The notes beneath the pieces were generated by a model. The model was not told where the DNA came from. It searched no databases and worked only from the letters and a program-made list of their open reading frames with translations. Shown here piece after piece: positions 53,635 through 62,589 of a stretch of DNA of 64,000 bases. The position numbers and the translations under genes are program-made. Numbering within the stretch: the stretch's first letter is position 1; each line of letters opens with the position of its first letter. The DNA is taken from NCBI RefSeq assembly GCF_000711885.1, contig NZ_JONK01000006.1, positions 1 to 64,000 of the forward strand, read 5' to 3'. The DNA comes from Chromobacterium haemolyticum DSM 19808. Its GTDB lineage: Bacteria > Pseudomonadota > Gammaproteobacteria > Burkholderiales > Chromobacteriaceae.

Positions 53635-55515
53635 ATGGACTTCAACCTCCGCAAACGGAACAAACGCCCGGCACGCTATGCGATCTGGGGCTCCATTTTC
53701 TTCCTGCTAGCGACTCTGGCGTTGGTGGCTCTGGAACTGCTCAACACCTACCAACAGGAAGAGGAAAACGCGCTGCGACAGGCTAACGGCCTCAGTCAAT
53801 TGCTGGCCGAGCGGCTGGCCGCCGGCGTCAGCGAAGCCGGGCTGATCCTGCAAAACACGAGTCAACTGCCCCAAGTCCAAACCCTGCTGCACACCGGCAA
53901 AAGCAGTGAAGACGGACAACAAAAACTGTATCAACAGCTGCAACAGCAACTGCAGCTGGCGCCCTATCTGAGCCGAATCGAAATCATAGACAGCGCCTGT
54001 CAGGCCATCTTCACCAGCCGCCAGGCCGCCATCGTGCGGCAGCCGCACAATGAATTCTGCCGCTGGCTGCATAGAAACGAAGACCCGGAAAACAGTTACA
54101 CCGCCGCCCAACACAACCCCGAGCAACACGGCATCGTTCTGGCCAGCAAGCTGCGCGACGACAGCGGAAATGTCATAGGCATGGCCGCCGGCGTCATCGC
54201 CAACAATTTTTTCCAGGACGAAGTCTCTCGCGTCACCGTGGGTGAACACGGGGAAATCCTGGTGCTGGACCAACGCCAGCTGATGGTGGCGCGCTGGCCC
54301 AAACCGCCCAAGGGGCTGGAACGGCAGTTCCGGCCGCTCCAGCCGGCCAAACTACTCAGCCGCGACGGTAATCAGGCGCAATTCAGCGCGCCGTCCAATA
54401 TCGACGGCGTCACCCGCTTGTACAGCCAAAGCCAGACGGGACGCTACCCGTTTCAAGTGGCGGTGGGCATCGCCCGCAAGGATTTCACCCGCTCCGTGCA
54501 GGAAAAGGCGACGCTGGCGCTGCTGGGCTGGCTGTTCATCGCCGGCATGACGCTGCTGGCCTTGCGCAATTATCTTTCCAATCTGCGTCAGCACACGCTG
54601 CTGAGCCGTAGCACGGACCTGATCCGGCAAAGCGAGGAAGAAGCCAAGCTGATTCTGGACACCGCGCCGCTGGCGCTGCTGTTGGTCAATCCCAAAACAC
54701 GCCGCATTCAGCGCGCCAACGCGCTGGCGCGAGCCATGCTTCAGTTGCCGCCGCGCGCGCCAGGGACCAAGGAAGATTCGGACATTCTCAACCTGCCTTT
54801 TCGGCTGCAGCCGCTGGAACAGTGGCTGGAAGCCGGCCAGGAAATCGAGAGTCAGGAAATGGAGCTGGAACTGGAGGACCACAGCCGGCTCTGGGTCATT
54901 GTCTCCCTGCGTCCCTTGGGCGAGCGCACCCCGCCGTCCACCTTAGTGGCGCTCTACGACATCTCCAGCCGCAAAGAGCTGGAAGAGCAATTACAGGAAA
55001 GCAACCAGCAGCTGAGCGAAATGGCGGCCACCGACCCGCTGACCCATCTATACAATCGGCGCTACGCCGACATGATGCTCAAAGACGAAATCAGCCGCTG
55101 CGAACGCTATGGACAGTCATTGACCATCGCGGTATTCGACATTGATCACTTCAAGCAATTCAACGACCGGCACGGCCATCAGGCCGGGGACAATGTGCTG
55201 GTGGCCGTGGCCAACGCGCTGACAGACACCACGCGCAACACCGACATCAGCGCCCGGGTGGGCGGTGAGGAATTTCTAGTGATTTTCCCCTGCACCCGGC
55301 TGCGCGACGCGCAAAAAGTGATGGAACGGGTGCAAGTGGTGTTGAGTCAGACACGCTTCCCGCTGGTGGATCAGAGCGTGACCTTCAGCGGCGGATTAAC
55401 CGACTGGAGGCCTCACGACACGCCGGAACTGATGCTGGCGCGCGCCGACCGCCTGCTTTACGAAGCCAAGGTCGCCGGCCGCAACATTCTGTTCAATGAT
55501 CTGGACATGACCTGA
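53635..55515 (+). CDS. Membrane diguanylate cyclase (Cache-PAS-GGDEF)
   Basis: 626 residues. It has a membrane helix about 15-38, a periplasmic Cache-like domain about 40-295 with Q-rich helices, and a second membrane helix about 300-318. A PAS-like domain (about 340-450), a short coiled coil and GGDEF (about 465-620) follow. The active motif is G543-G-E-E-F with DIDHFKQFND upstream. The inhibitory site R534-N-T-D537 lies exactly five residues before it, so product inhibition is expected. It makes c-di-GMP and is therefore the functional counterpart of the EAL protein at 10936. Its 3' end overlaps the convergent Nudix gene by 23 bp. Confidence 0.94.
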   Translation: MDFNLRKRNKRPARYAIWGSIFFLLATLALVALELLNTYQQEEENALRQANGLSQLLAERLAAGVSEAGLILQNTSQLPQVQTLLHTGKSSEDGQQKLYQQLQQQLQLAPYLSRIEIIDSACQAIFTSRQAAIVRQPHNEFCRWLHRNEDPENSYTAAQHNPEQHGIVLASKLRDDSGNVIGMAAGVIANNFFQDEVSRVTVGEHGEILVLDQRQLMVARWPKPPKGLERQFRPLQPAKLLSRDGNQAQFSAPSNIDGVTRLYSQSQTGRYPFQVAVGIARKDFTRSVQEKATLALLGWLFIAGMTLLALRNYLSNLRQHTLLSRSTDLIRQSEEEAKLILDTAPLALLLVNPKTRRIQRANALARAMLQLPPRAPGTKEDSDILNLPFRLQPLEQWLEAGQEIESQEMELELEDHSRLWVIVSLRPLGERTPPSTLVALYDISSRKELEEQLQESNQQLSEMAATDPLTHLYNRRYADMMLKDEISRCERYGQSLTIAVFDIDHFKQFNDRHGHQAGDNVLVAVANALTDTTRNTDISARVGGEEFLVIFPCTRLRDAQKVMERVQVVLSQTRFPLVDQSVTFSGGLTDWRPHDTPELMLARADRLLYEAKVAGRNILFNDLDMT

Positions 55516-56140
55516 ACGGCGCCCCATCCTGCCCCGCGACGCCCAAGGCGTCGGACAGCAGCCACAGCATCGCCGCGGTGGCGCCCCAGATGCGGTGGCT
55601 CTGCCAGTCCAGCGACAGATAAGCTCGCAGCTGGCCGTCGTCCCCCTGATGGCTGTGGCGCTGATAGGCCCCGGTATCCATCAAAAGCGGCAGCGGCGCC
55701 TCGAACACCTCCGCCACCTCTCCCGGTTCCGGGCTGAGCTCGAACGGCGGCAGCACCAATCCCACCACCGGCGTCACCACAAAGCCGGTAATCGTCACAT
55801 AGTCCGGCAAACGTCCCAGCAGCCGGACATGGCTCTCCGCCAGCCCGGTCTCCTCTCGCGTTTCGCGCAGCGCGGCGCGCTCGGCGGAACCGTCGTCCCG
55901 CTCCAGCTTGCCGCCCGGAAAGCTGACCTGGCCGGCATGCGCCGGCAGATTTTCAGCGCGCCGGGTCAACAACACCGTCGGCCCCTCGCTATGCCACACC
56001 AGCGGCACCAGCACCGCCGCCGGCCGCAGCCCGCCATCGGCCTGCCGGAAACTGAAATCGCCCACCCTGCCGGTAAAGTCATAAGCCGAAAGCCGACCGG
56101 CGATCCAGTCGGCCGCTTCTCCCGCCTCCATCGACCACAT
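55493..56140 (-). CDS. Nudix hydrolase, CoA pyrophosphatase (NudL/YeaB type)
   Basis: 215 residues from ATG 56140, which has AGGGGA upstream; ATG 56161 and 56191 are also possible. The UPF0035 signature LLTRRAENLPAHAGQVSFPGGK is directly followed by the Nudix box GGKLERDDGSAERAALRETREETGL (in part; REtxEEtGL). This combination marks coenzyme A pyrophosphatases, which cut CoA or oxidised CoA to 3',5'-ADP and phosphopantetheine. The C-terminal 23 bp overlap the end of the diguanylate cyclase gene on the other strand. Confidence 0.9.
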   Translation of the reverse strand: MWSMEAGEAADWIAGRLSAYDFTGRVGDFSFRQADGGLRPAAVLVPLVWHSEGPTVLLTRRAENLPAHAGQVSFPGGKLERDDGSAERAALRETREETGLAESHVRLLGRLPDYVTITGFVVTPVVGLVLPPFELSPEPGEVAEVFEAPLPLLMDTGAYQRHSHQGDDGQLRAYLSLDWQSHRIWGATAAMLWLLSDALGVAGQDGAPFRSCPDH

Positions 56141-56297
56141 ATTATTGTCCCCTGCCGTCATCCACTCGCCGGGCCAACACGCCAGCGGCATCCTTGCTCC
56201 ATCTTAGGCCAAATCACGACCTCTCTGTCGGCGCCGCCATGGCTATTAACAAAAAACCCGCGCGCCAAGCACCTGAACGGCGCCGGCGGACGCGGGC

Positions 56298-56326
56298 AAA
56301 AAAAATGCCAGGCGGCGAGCCTGGCA
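56298..56326 (-). terminator. Terminator of the trxA-rho region, beyond a type A element
   Basis: Read on the minus strand, an 8-bp stem TGCCAGGC / GCCTGGCA with a 5-nt loop is followed by eight T. It lies 177 bp after the rho stop, with a type A element in between, suggesting that the element was inserted between rho and its terminator. Confidence 0.85.
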
Positions 56327-56359
56327 CATGGCTGAGCATTTCTGCTTGAAACACTCTTA

Positions 56360-56502
56360 GAGTCTGTTCTTCATCTGCTGCGCTTCGTGATACGCCCCAC
56401 GGTGAGTACCGCTTCGAAATGCTCATGTACCACATGACCATTCCGCTTTCTCAGCGGTTTTCGCCTTGTCTCGCTCTTGCTCGCTAGATTTTGAACTGGC
56501 TC
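56360..56502 (-). mobile_element. Type A miniature inverted-repeat element, copy 8, at the rho stop codon
   Basis: 143 bp. Ends are GAGTCTGTTCTTCATCTG and TAGATTTTGAACTGGCTC. It has a perfect TTA target duplication (56357-56359 and 56503-56505); the right copy is the TAA stop of rho read on the minus strand. Confidence 0.88.
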
Positions 56503-57759
56503 TTAGCGGCGCATCGAGTCGAAGAACTGCTGGTTCGACTTGGTGGCCTTGATCTTGTCCTGCAGGAATTCCATCGCTTCCAGATCGTCCATCGGGTAGA
56601 GCAACTTGCGCAGCACCCAGATCCGCTGCAACTGATCCTGCGGAATCAGCAGTTCTTCGCGGCGAGTGCCTGAGCGGTTGATGTTCAGCGCCGGGAAAAT
56701 GCGCTTCTCCGCCATGCGGCGCTCCAGATGGATTTCGCTGTTGCCGGTGCCCTTGAATTCTTCGTAGATCACATCGTCCATGCGGCTGCCGGTATCAATC
56801 AGCGCGGTGGCGATGATGGTCAGGCTGCCGCCCTCTTCCACATTACGCGCAGCGCCGAAGAAACGCTTGGGGCGCTGCAGCGCGTTGGCGTCCACGCCGC
56901 CGGTCAGCACCTTGCCGGAAGCCGGCACCACGGTGTTGTAGGCGCGAGCCAGGCGGGTAATGGAATCCAGCAGAATCACCACGTCCTTCTTGTGCTCCAC
57001 CAGGCGCTTGGCCTTCTCGATCACCATCTCGGCCACTTGCACGTGGCGGGTGGCGGGCTCGTCGAAGGTGGAAGACACCACCTCGCCCTTGACCGAACGC
57101 TGCATCTCGGTCACTTCTTCCGGACGCTCGTCGATCAACAGCACGATCAGCACCGCTTCCGGATGGTTGGCGGTGATGGCGTGAGCGATGTGCTGCAGCA
57201 TCACGGTCTTGCCGGACTTCGGCGGGGCCACCAGCAGGCCGCGCTGACCCTTGCCGATCGGCGAGATCAGATCAATGATGCGGCCAGTGATGTTCTCTTC
57301 GGCGCGGATGTCGCGCTCCAGCTTGAATTGCTCGGTGGGAAACAGCGGCGTCAGATTCTCGAACAGAATCTTATGCTTGGAGTTTTCCGGCGCTTCGCCG
57401 TTGACCTTGTCCACCTTGACCAGCGCGAAATAGCGCTCGCCGTCCTTCGGAGTGCGGATCTCGCCTTCGATCGAATCGCCGGTATGCAGGTTGAAGCGAC
57501 GAATCTGCGACGGGCTGACATAGATGTCGTCCGGGCCGGCCAGATAGGAGGTGTCTGGGCTGCGCAGGAAACCAAAACCGTCCGGCAGCACTTCCAGGGT
57601 ACCTTCGCCGAAAATGCTCTCGCCTTTTTTGGCCTGGTTTTTCAGCAAGGCGAAAATCAAGTCCTGCTTGCGCAGTCGATTGGCCCCGTCGATCTCGTTG
57701 GAAATGGCCATTTCAACGAGCTCGGAAACATGAAGATGTTTTAGATCAGATAAGTGCAT
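56503..57759 (-). CDS. rho: Transcription termination factor Rho
   Basis: 418 residues from ATG 57759 (E. coli 419). It has the N-terminal helical domain ([18 protein letters not shown]) and RNA-binding cold-shock-like domain ([22 protein letters not shown]). The RecA-like domain follows, with P-loop [24 protein letters not shown], the Walker [18 protein letters not shown] and the Q- and R-loops ([21 protein letters not shown]). It is a hexameric RNA helicase that ends transcription. The extension upstream of 57759 lacks homology. It lies 123 bp downstream of trxA. Its stop codon is part of a mobile-element target duplication. Confidence 0.98.
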   Translation of the reverse strand: MHLSDLKHLHVSELVEMAISNEIDGANRLRKQDLIFALLKNQAKKGESIFGEGTLEVLPDGFGFLRSPDTSYLAGPDDIYVSPSQIRRFNLHTGDSIEGEIRTPKDGERYFALVKVDKVNGEAPENSKHKILFENLTPLFPTEQFKLERDIRAEENITGRIIDLISPIGKGQRGLLVAPPKSGKTVMLQHIAHAITANHPEAVLIVLLIDERPEEVTEMQRSVKGEVVSSTFDEPATRHVQVAEMVIEKAKRLVEHKKDVVILLDSITRLARAYNTVVPASGKVLTGGVDANALQRPKRFFGAARNVEEGGSLTIIATALIDTGSRMDDVIYEEFKGTGNSEIHLERRMAEKRIFPALNINRSGTRREELLIPQDQLQRIWVLRKLLYPMDDLEAMEFLQDKIKATKSNQQFFDSMRR

Positions 57760-57882
57760 AGCAGCCGTAGGTCGACTCGGTAACGATTTAGCGGAACGCT
57801 GAATTCGGAGGGTGGCGTAAAAATGGAACGGGCAACGCGTCAATCGCTACCCGTTTTGAGATTTTGCTGGAGAATAGACGCT

Positions 57883-58209
57883 TTACAGTTGGCTGTCAAT
57901 GAAGGCGGTCAACTGGCTCTTGGCCAGCGCGCCCACCTTGGTGGCGGCAACCTGGCCGTCTTTGAAAATCATCAGCGTCGGGATGCCGCGAATGCCGAAT
58001 TTCGGCGGCGTCAGTTCGTTTTGGTCGATGTTCAGCTTGACTACTTTCAGGCGGCCTTCGTATTCCTTGGCCACTTCGTCCAGGATGGGAGCGATCATCT
58101 TGCACGGACCACACCACTCGGCCCAGTAATCGACCAGCACCGGCAGGTCGGCTTTCAGAACATCGGTATCGAAACTGTCATCGCTTACGTGGTGGATGAG
58201 ATCGCTCAT
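57883..58209 (-). CDS. trxA: Thioredoxin 1
   Basis: 108 residues (E. coli 109). It has [24 protein letters not shown] with the WCGPC active site, KLNIDQN, and [15 protein letters not shown] with the cis-Pro. It is the general cytoplasmic disulfide reductase. trxA followed by rho is a widely conserved order, with transcripts often shared. The longer open frame to 58494 would overlap the fabI start and has no homology. GAGGAAACC precedes the ATG. Confidence 0.97.
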   Translation of the reverse strand: MSDLIHHVSDDSFDTDVLKADLPVLVDYWAEWCGPCKMIAPILDEVAKEYEGRLKVVKLNIDQNELTPPKFGIRGIPTLMIFKDGQVAATKVGALAKSQLTAFIDSQL

Positions 58210-58398
58210 GGTTTCCTCGCTAAATATTTTGGTGGTGCATCTACTGCAATTGATGTGTGATGGTAGCAAGCGCGGAGTGCCGGAGCAACCGGAAATCCGG
58301 AGCGCGCCGCCGGGTTCGCGCTTCACTCTTCCCTTATATACCACCTGGAACCACTTGGCCTGGCCGACAATGCCGCTGCTGAAACCTCCAGGCTTCGG

Positions 58399-58404
58399 TA
58401 TAAT
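58399..58404 (+). promoter_or_regulatory. -10 box for fabI
   Basis: TATAAT lies 31 bp before the fabI ATG in the trxA-fabI divergent region. No strong -35 was seen. Confidence 0.55.
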
Positions 58405-58435
58405 GCGCAGCTGTTTATTCCGAGAAGGACTCCAA

Positions 58436-59224
58436 ATGGGCTTTCTGCAAGGCAAAAAGATTCTGATTACCGGCATGATCTCCAACCGCTCCATCGCTTA
58501 CGGCATTGCCCAGGCCTGTCATCGCGAAGGCGCGGAACTGGCGTTCACCTATGTGGTGGACAAGCTGGAAGACCGCGTGCGCGAAATGGCCGCGGATTTC
58601 GGTTCCAAGCTGGTTTTCCGCTGCGACGTGCAGAATGACGAAGAAATCAATAAATTGTTCGCTGATCTCGGCAAGGAATGGGACGGTCTGGACGGTTTGG
58701 TGCACGCCATCGCCTTTGCCCCGCGCGAATCGCTGGAAGGCGACTTTTTGGATGCGCTGAGCCGCGAAGCCTTCCAGACCTCGCACGACGTGTCCGCCTA
58801 TAGTTTCCCGGCGCTGGCCAAGGCCGCGCGCCCGATGATGCAAGGCCGCAACGCCGCTCTGCTGACCCTGTCCTACTTGGGCGCGGTGCGAGCCATCCCG
58901 AATTACAACGTGATGGGCCTGGCCAAAGCCAGCCTGGAAGCTTCGGTGCGCTTCATGGCCGCCAGCCTGGGCAAGGACGGCATCCGCGTCAACGGCATTT
59001 CCGCGGGCCCGATCAAGACCCTGGCCGCCGCCGGCATTTCCGGCTTCTCCAAACTGCTGGCCATGGCTGCCGGACAATCCTGTCTGCGCCGTAACGTCAC
59101 CACCGAGGAAGTGGGCAATACCGCCGCTTTCCTGTTGTCCAATCTGTCCTCCGGCATTACCGGCGAAATCACTTATGTCGACGCCGGCTTCAGCATCAAC
59201 TCGCTGAACGTTCCGGAAGCCTGA
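58436..59224 (+). CDS. fabI: Enoyl-ACP reductase (NADH) FabI
   Basis: 262 residues (E. coli 262). The divergent SDR motifs are [20 protein letters not shown] at the N-terminus, [14 protein letters not shown], and [28 protein letters not shown] (Tyr-x6-Lys active site; in parts). [14 protein letters not shown] and [13 protein letters not shown] follow. It catalyses the last reduction in each fatty-acid elongation cycle and is the usual target of triclosan and isoniazid-like drugs. The open frame starts at 58196, but ATG 58436 with AAGGA upstream matches the family. It is divergent from trxA. Confidence 0.97.
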   Translation: MGFLQGKKILITGMISNRSIAYGIAQACHREGAELAFTYVVDKLEDRVREMAADFGSKLVFRCDVQNDEEINKLFADLGKEWDGLDGLVHAIAFAPRESLEGDFLDALSREAFQTSHDVSAYSFPALAKAARPMMQGRNAALLTLSYLGAVRAIPNYNVMGLAKASLEASVRFMAASLGKDGIRVNGISAGPIKTLAAAGISGFSKLLAMAAGQSCLRRNVTTEEVGNTAAFLLSNLSSGITGEITYVDAGFSINSLNVPEA

Positions 59225-59243
59225 TTCAATCGCCGCCATATCG

Positions 59244-59270
59244 AAATGGACCCGTCGGGTCCATTTTTTT
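59244..59270 (+). terminator. Rho-independent terminator after fabI
   Basis: An 8-bp stem ATGGACCC / GGGTCCAT with a 3-nt loop is preceded by AA and followed by a run of seven T. Confidence 0.92.
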
Positions 59271-59367
59271 ATCCTCGCCGATAAACCGCCACACCGTCAT
59301 TTGCTCCAAGATTAATCTCATTGAAAATAGATGAGCGGAGCGATATTGCATTCAAAACAATGTGGCT

Positions 59368-59428
59368 GATATTCAAGGGACGCCAACGCCTGATTATAAA
59401 GTCATGCGGCCAAGTCACATTGAATATC
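59368..59428. repeat. Spaced inverted repeat in the fabI downstream gap
   Basis: GATATTCAA (59368-59376) and TTGAATATC (59420-59428) are perfect inverted copies 43 bp apart. GCGGAGCG/CCGCTCCG-like arms lie further out (about 59336 and 59435). The surroundings (59271-59481) are less GC-rich than average and carry no supported gene. It may be an eroded mobile element or a regulatory RNA. Confidence 0.4.
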
Positions 59429-59481
59429 GATGATCCGCTCCGCAATGGGCCAGGCCGTCATAAGCCCGGCCCAACCCCTCG

Positions 59482-59877
59482 TCAGCAACGAGAACCCAGA
59501 TCTCTATCCCCTGCCGCCCCATCCAGCATATGGGTTAGTTCATCGCAGGCGCGCACCATGCCGTCGCGTACACGGAACTCGGCGATGACCAGCATCCGCA
59601 CCTGACCGCCGTCCCGCTTGTCCGCGGTAACCAAATGGCGGGTGAACAGCCGCTCTCCCTGCTCCGCCCAGCTCAGGATTTCAAGGCCGACCCGGCTGCA
59701 CTCCCGCTTCAAATGGCGCAAATGCCTGACGAAAGCGGGGTAATCCAGATTGCGGCCGTCCGCCTGCTGCCGGTAGTCCGGATGCACCAGTCGGGCCAAG
59801 CGGCTTTCGTCTAGTTCCGGGCTTAGCAATGCGCATTCGAATAGTTCCCTCACCACAGTGATAGCGGTGTCTTGCAT
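59482..59877 (-). CDS. SnoaL/NTF2-like fold protein
   Basis: 131 residues from ATG 59877, which has AAGGAG 7 bp upstream. It has the layout of a small NTF2-like/SnoaL polyketide-cyclase-fold protein: an N-terminal helix (VRELFECAL), LVHPDYRQQADGRNLDYPAFVRHL, then strands GERLFTRHLVTADKRDGG and MLVIAEFRVRDGMVRACDELTHML. Such proteins may be isomerases, dehydratases or ligand binders; the active residues are too variable to assign one. Its upstream region, 11 bp beyond the start, is replaced by a type A element. Confidence 0.78.
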   Translation of the reverse strand: MQDTAITVVRELFECALLSPELDESRLARLVHPDYRQQADGRNLDYPAFVRHLRHLKRECSRVGLEILSWAEQGERLFTRHLVTADKRDGGQVRMLVIAEFRVRDGMVRACDELTHMLDGAAGDRDLGSRC

Positions 59878-59891
59878 GGTTTTGCTCCTTA

Positions 59892-60022
59892 GTACCGGTT
59901 TACGATCTGCCTCGCGTAGACGATGCGGCGTTGAAACCAGCATTCAAAATGCTCATGCACCACCTGTACATTCCGCTTTCTCAGCCGTTGTCGCCTTGTC
60001 TCGCTGGGTCGTAAACACATTC
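59892..60022 (-). mobile_element. Type A miniature inverted-repeat element, copy 9
   Basis: 131 bp. Ends are GTACCGGTTTACGATCTG and GGGTCGTAAACACATTC, with a perfect TTA target duplication (59889-59891 and 60023-60025). The left duplication overlaps the AAGGAG ribosome site of the SnoaL-like gene. A type B element abuts it on the right. Confidence 0.87.
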
Positions 60023-60025
60023 TTA

Positions 60026-60137
60026 GAGTGGCTAACAAAACTCAGTTTCACGGCTGAGGCAAAGCGCGCCGACGCAGACAGTACATTGAGTACGGCAAGT
60101 CCGGACAACGCAGCATCAGGGGTTTTGCTAGCCGCTC
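60026..60137. mobile_element. Type B miniature inverted-repeat element, copy 3
   Basis: 112 bp. Ends are GAGTGGCTAACAAAACTC and GGGGTTTTGCTAGCCGCTC, flanked by TTA (60023-60025 and 60138-60140). The left TTA is shared with the type A element next to it. The core has GCGCGCCGACGCAG, GTACGGCAAGT and GCAGCATCAGG. Confidence 0.88.
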
Positions 60138-60267
60138 TTAGTAGGGACAGATGTCGATAAAGGGCGACGCGGCCCATGCCTCGCCGCCACCGTGGCCAGT
60201 ATCACGCCCCGCGGCGGCGGCGCGTTATCGCTATAATGCCAACGGATAGCTCAAACAGGCCAAGACC

Positions 60268-61023
60268 ATGCTGATCGCCGCCAACCGCATCCATCACGAC
60301 GCCGCCGACCCCGACGCCTGGCACAGCCATGACAGCGGCCAGCTGAGCTTGTTGCGCCACGGCGTGCTAAGCATCGCCACCGACGACGGCCGGCTCTGGC
60401 TGCCGCCCGGCCACTTGGTCTGGATTCCTCCCGGCGTGCGCCACGCCTCGCATCGTCACGGCCTGATAGACGGCATCAGCCTCCTCCTTGCCGCAGCGGC
60501 CTGCGACCGGCTTCCCGCCTACGCGCAAGCCATCGCCTGCGATGCGCTGCTCCCCGCCATCATGCGGCGCGCGCTGGACTTCGCCGTTCCGCCTCTTCCC
60601 AGAGAACAGCGGCTGCTGGAGGTCTTGCTGGACGAATTGGAGCAATGTCCATCCTTGAGCCTGAGCCTGCCGCTGCCGCAAGACCGGCGCGCCCGCCGCG
60701 TCGCCGACGCCTTGACGGAAGCGCCTGATGACCCCCGCTCGCGCGACGACTGGGCGCAATGGGCCGGCCTCAGCGGGCGCAGCCTGAGCCGCCTGTTTCC
60801 AGAACAAACCGGGCTCAGCTTCCAGGCCTGGCGCCGCCGGTTGCGGCTATTGAAGTCCCTGGAATATTTATCGGCCGGCCAAGCCGTCGGCGTCGCGGCC
60901 TGGCGCTGCGGCTACGACAGCCCCAGCGCCTTCATCGCCGCCTTCCGCCAGGCCTTCGGCCACACGCCAACCCAGTTATTGGGCTGGTCCGCGGACGCCT
61001 TCAGCGAAAACTCAAGCTCTTGA
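60268..61023 (+). CDS. AraC-family transcriptional regulator with cupin domain
   Basis: 251 residues. The N-terminal cupin has HSHDSGQLSLLRHG, then LPPGHLVWIPPGVRHASHRHG, the usual small-molecule-sensing fold (about 15-75). The C-terminal double helix-turn-helix (about 150-245) has WAQWAGLSGRSLSRLFPEQTGLSFQAWRRRLRLLKSLEYL (in parts) and the signature VAAWRCGYDSPSAFIAAFRQAFGHTPTQ. This layout is common in regulators of efflux or detoxification genes (RipA/NimR type). TATAAT at 60232-60237 lies 30 bp upstream. No co-directional target follows. Confidence 0.92.
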   Translation: MLIAANRIHHDAADPDAWHSHDSGQLSLLRHGVLSIATDDGRLWLPPGHLVWIPPGVRHASHRHGLIDGISLLLAAAACDRLPAYAQAIACDALLPAIMRRALDFAVPPLPREQRLLEVLLDELEQCPSLSLSLPLPQDRRARRVADALTEAPDDPRSRDDWAQWAGLSGRSLSRLFPEQTGLSFQAWRRRLRLLKSLEYLSAGQAVGVAAWRCGYDSPSAFIAAFRQAFGHTPTQLLGWSADAFSENSSS

Positions 61024-61070
61024 ACCCACTGAACAGCACAGCCAACGCCTCGATCAACACCCCACCCTGA

Positions 61071-61106
61071 GAGCCTGTTCACGATCTCGCGAGCAAGGGC
61101 GAGACC
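61071..61106 (+). mobile_element. Type A element, 5' fragment
   Basis: GAGCCTGTTCACGATCTCG followed by the conserved GCGAGCAAGGGCGAGAC, preceded by TGA (61068-61070). The rest of the element and its right end are absent. Confidence 0.75.
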
Positions 61107-61155
61107 ACAAGAAGTGCGTCGCGACATGAGCGGCGGCCATATCGCATGCCCGCCT

Positions 61156-62559
61156 TCAAGCCAGCAGCGACTCCAGCGCCGCGGCCAACTTGCCCGCGCT
61201 CCGCCGAGCCCATGCGGGCGCGGAGCCTCCGGCGCACAGCCTCTCCTCCAGCGCGTAGGCGCTGCGCACCAGATGATAGCCAAGCCATGGAACCGGTTCC
61301 GGAGCCCAACGGCGCACCCGCTCCAAACGCCCTTCAGACATGACCCAGGGCATGGAGGTCAAATCGCCGTCTCGCTCCAGGATCAATTCCGCCAGCGTGC
61401 GCCCCATCAAGTTAGACGCCCCCACGCCCTCGCCGCCGTAACCGCCGGCCATGGCGATGCCGGCCCGCCGGTCATACAGCGCATAGGGCGTGAAAGCGCG
61501 CGCCACGCCCAAGGTGCCGCCCCAGCGGTACTCAACCTCCGTAGCGCCCAGCGCCGGCAACAATTGACGCAGCAGACGCTCGCGCCAAGCGAACTCATCG
61601 CTGCCCGGATCAAAGTTCCATCGTTCACGGCCGCCCAACCGGTAGCCCCCGCGCGCGCCAAACACCAGGCGGCCGTCCGCGCTGCGTTGCCCGTAAGTCA
61701 CCATCCGGCTCAAATCGCCGAAAGCCTGACGATCAGCCAGGCCAATCTCATCCCATTGAGCAGACGACAACGGCTCAGTGGCCAACAGCAGGCTCTGCAC
61801 CGGCAGCAGACAACGCGCCAAGCGGGAAAACTGCCCGGCCGCGCCTTCCAGCGCCGGCACGATGACGTCGGCGCACAACTCGCAGCCGTCCAACCCCGCC
61901 ACGCCGGGAGCGAGCCGGCGCACCGGGCTGCGCTCATGAATCCGCACCCCCAGCCGCGCCGCGGCCCGCGCAAGGCCTTGCGCCAGCCTGGCCGGCTGAA
62001 TCACCGCGCAATGCGGCGAGAACACCCCGCCGCGCACATCGCGCGCACCCAACTGCTCTTGTGCCTCTTTGCGGTCCAGCCATCGAAAGTCGGCTTCGCC
62101 GTGCCCCGCCCGTCGCAACTCCCGCAGCCAGTTCCGTCCCATTGCCTCCTGCTCCGGATAGCGCGCCGCCGCGTACAACACCCCGCCATGGGCAAAGTCG
62201 CAATCGATGCCCTCCCGCGCCAAGATCTCGGCCACCTCGTCGACAATGCCGAACAACCGCCGCCGCGCTTGTTCACGCCGCTCGCCGTCCAGCCTGAGCA
62301 AATGGGCATCCTGATTGGCCAGCCCTCCGATCAGCCAGCCTCCGTTGCGCCCAGACGCGCCATAGCCGCAAGTTTCGGCTTCCAGCACCGCCACATCCAG
62401 CTCCGGCGCCATGCGCTTGAGGTAGTAAGCCGTCCAAAGGCCGGTATAGCCGCCGCCGATTACCGCCACATCGCAGCGCGCCGATTGCGTCAACGGCGGC
62501 CAATGCGGCTCGGCGGGGCTTTGATCCAGCCATAGACAGGCTTGAGTCAGTGAGGACAT
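61156..62559 (-). CDS. FAD-dependent amine/amino-acid oxidoreductase (DAO family, PuuB-like)
   Basis: 467 residues. The dinucleotide-binding motif is VAVIGGGYTGLWTAYYL (about 31-47), followed by VLEAETCGYGASGRNGGWL, where the GASGRNGG segment is typical of the DadA/PuuB group. PARLAQGLARAAARLGV and FGARGGY follow, then RWGGTLGVARAFTPYALYD and the C-terminal FAD closure GGYGGEGVGASNLMGRTLAELI. It probably oxidises an amine such as gamma-glutamylputrescine or an N-substituted amino acid; the other puu genes are not in the window. It is divergent from the GNAT gene. Confidence 0.9.
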   Translation of the reverse strand: MSSLTQACLWLDQSPAEPHWPPLTQSARCDVAVIGGGYTGLWTAYYLKRMAPELDVAVLEAETCGYGASGRNGGWLIGGLANQDAHLLRLDGERREQARRRLFGIVDEVAEILAREGIDCDFAHGGVLYAAARYPEQEAMGRNWLRELRRAGHGEADFRWLDRKEAQEQLGARDVRGGVFSPHCAVIQPARLAQGLARAAARLGVRIHERSPVRRLAPGVAGLDGCELCADVIVPALEGAAGQFSRLARCLLPVQSLLLATEPLSSAQWDEIGLADRQAFGDLSRMVTYGQRSADGRLVFGARGGYRLGGRERWNFDPGSDEFAWRERLLRQLLPALGATEVEYRWGGTLGVARAFTPYALYDRRAGIAMAGGYGGEGVGASNLMGRTLAELILERDGDLTSMPWVMSEGRLERVRRWAPEPVPWLGYHLVRSAYALEERLCAGGSAPAWARRSAGKLAAALESLLA

Positions 62560-62589
62560 GCGCTCTCCTTGTTGCGGCCAACCGGCTAA

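Noticed and set aside
59321-59605. 94-codon frame downstream of fabI
   Set aside because: No homology or ribosome site, and the 3' half is antisense to the SnoaL-like gene.
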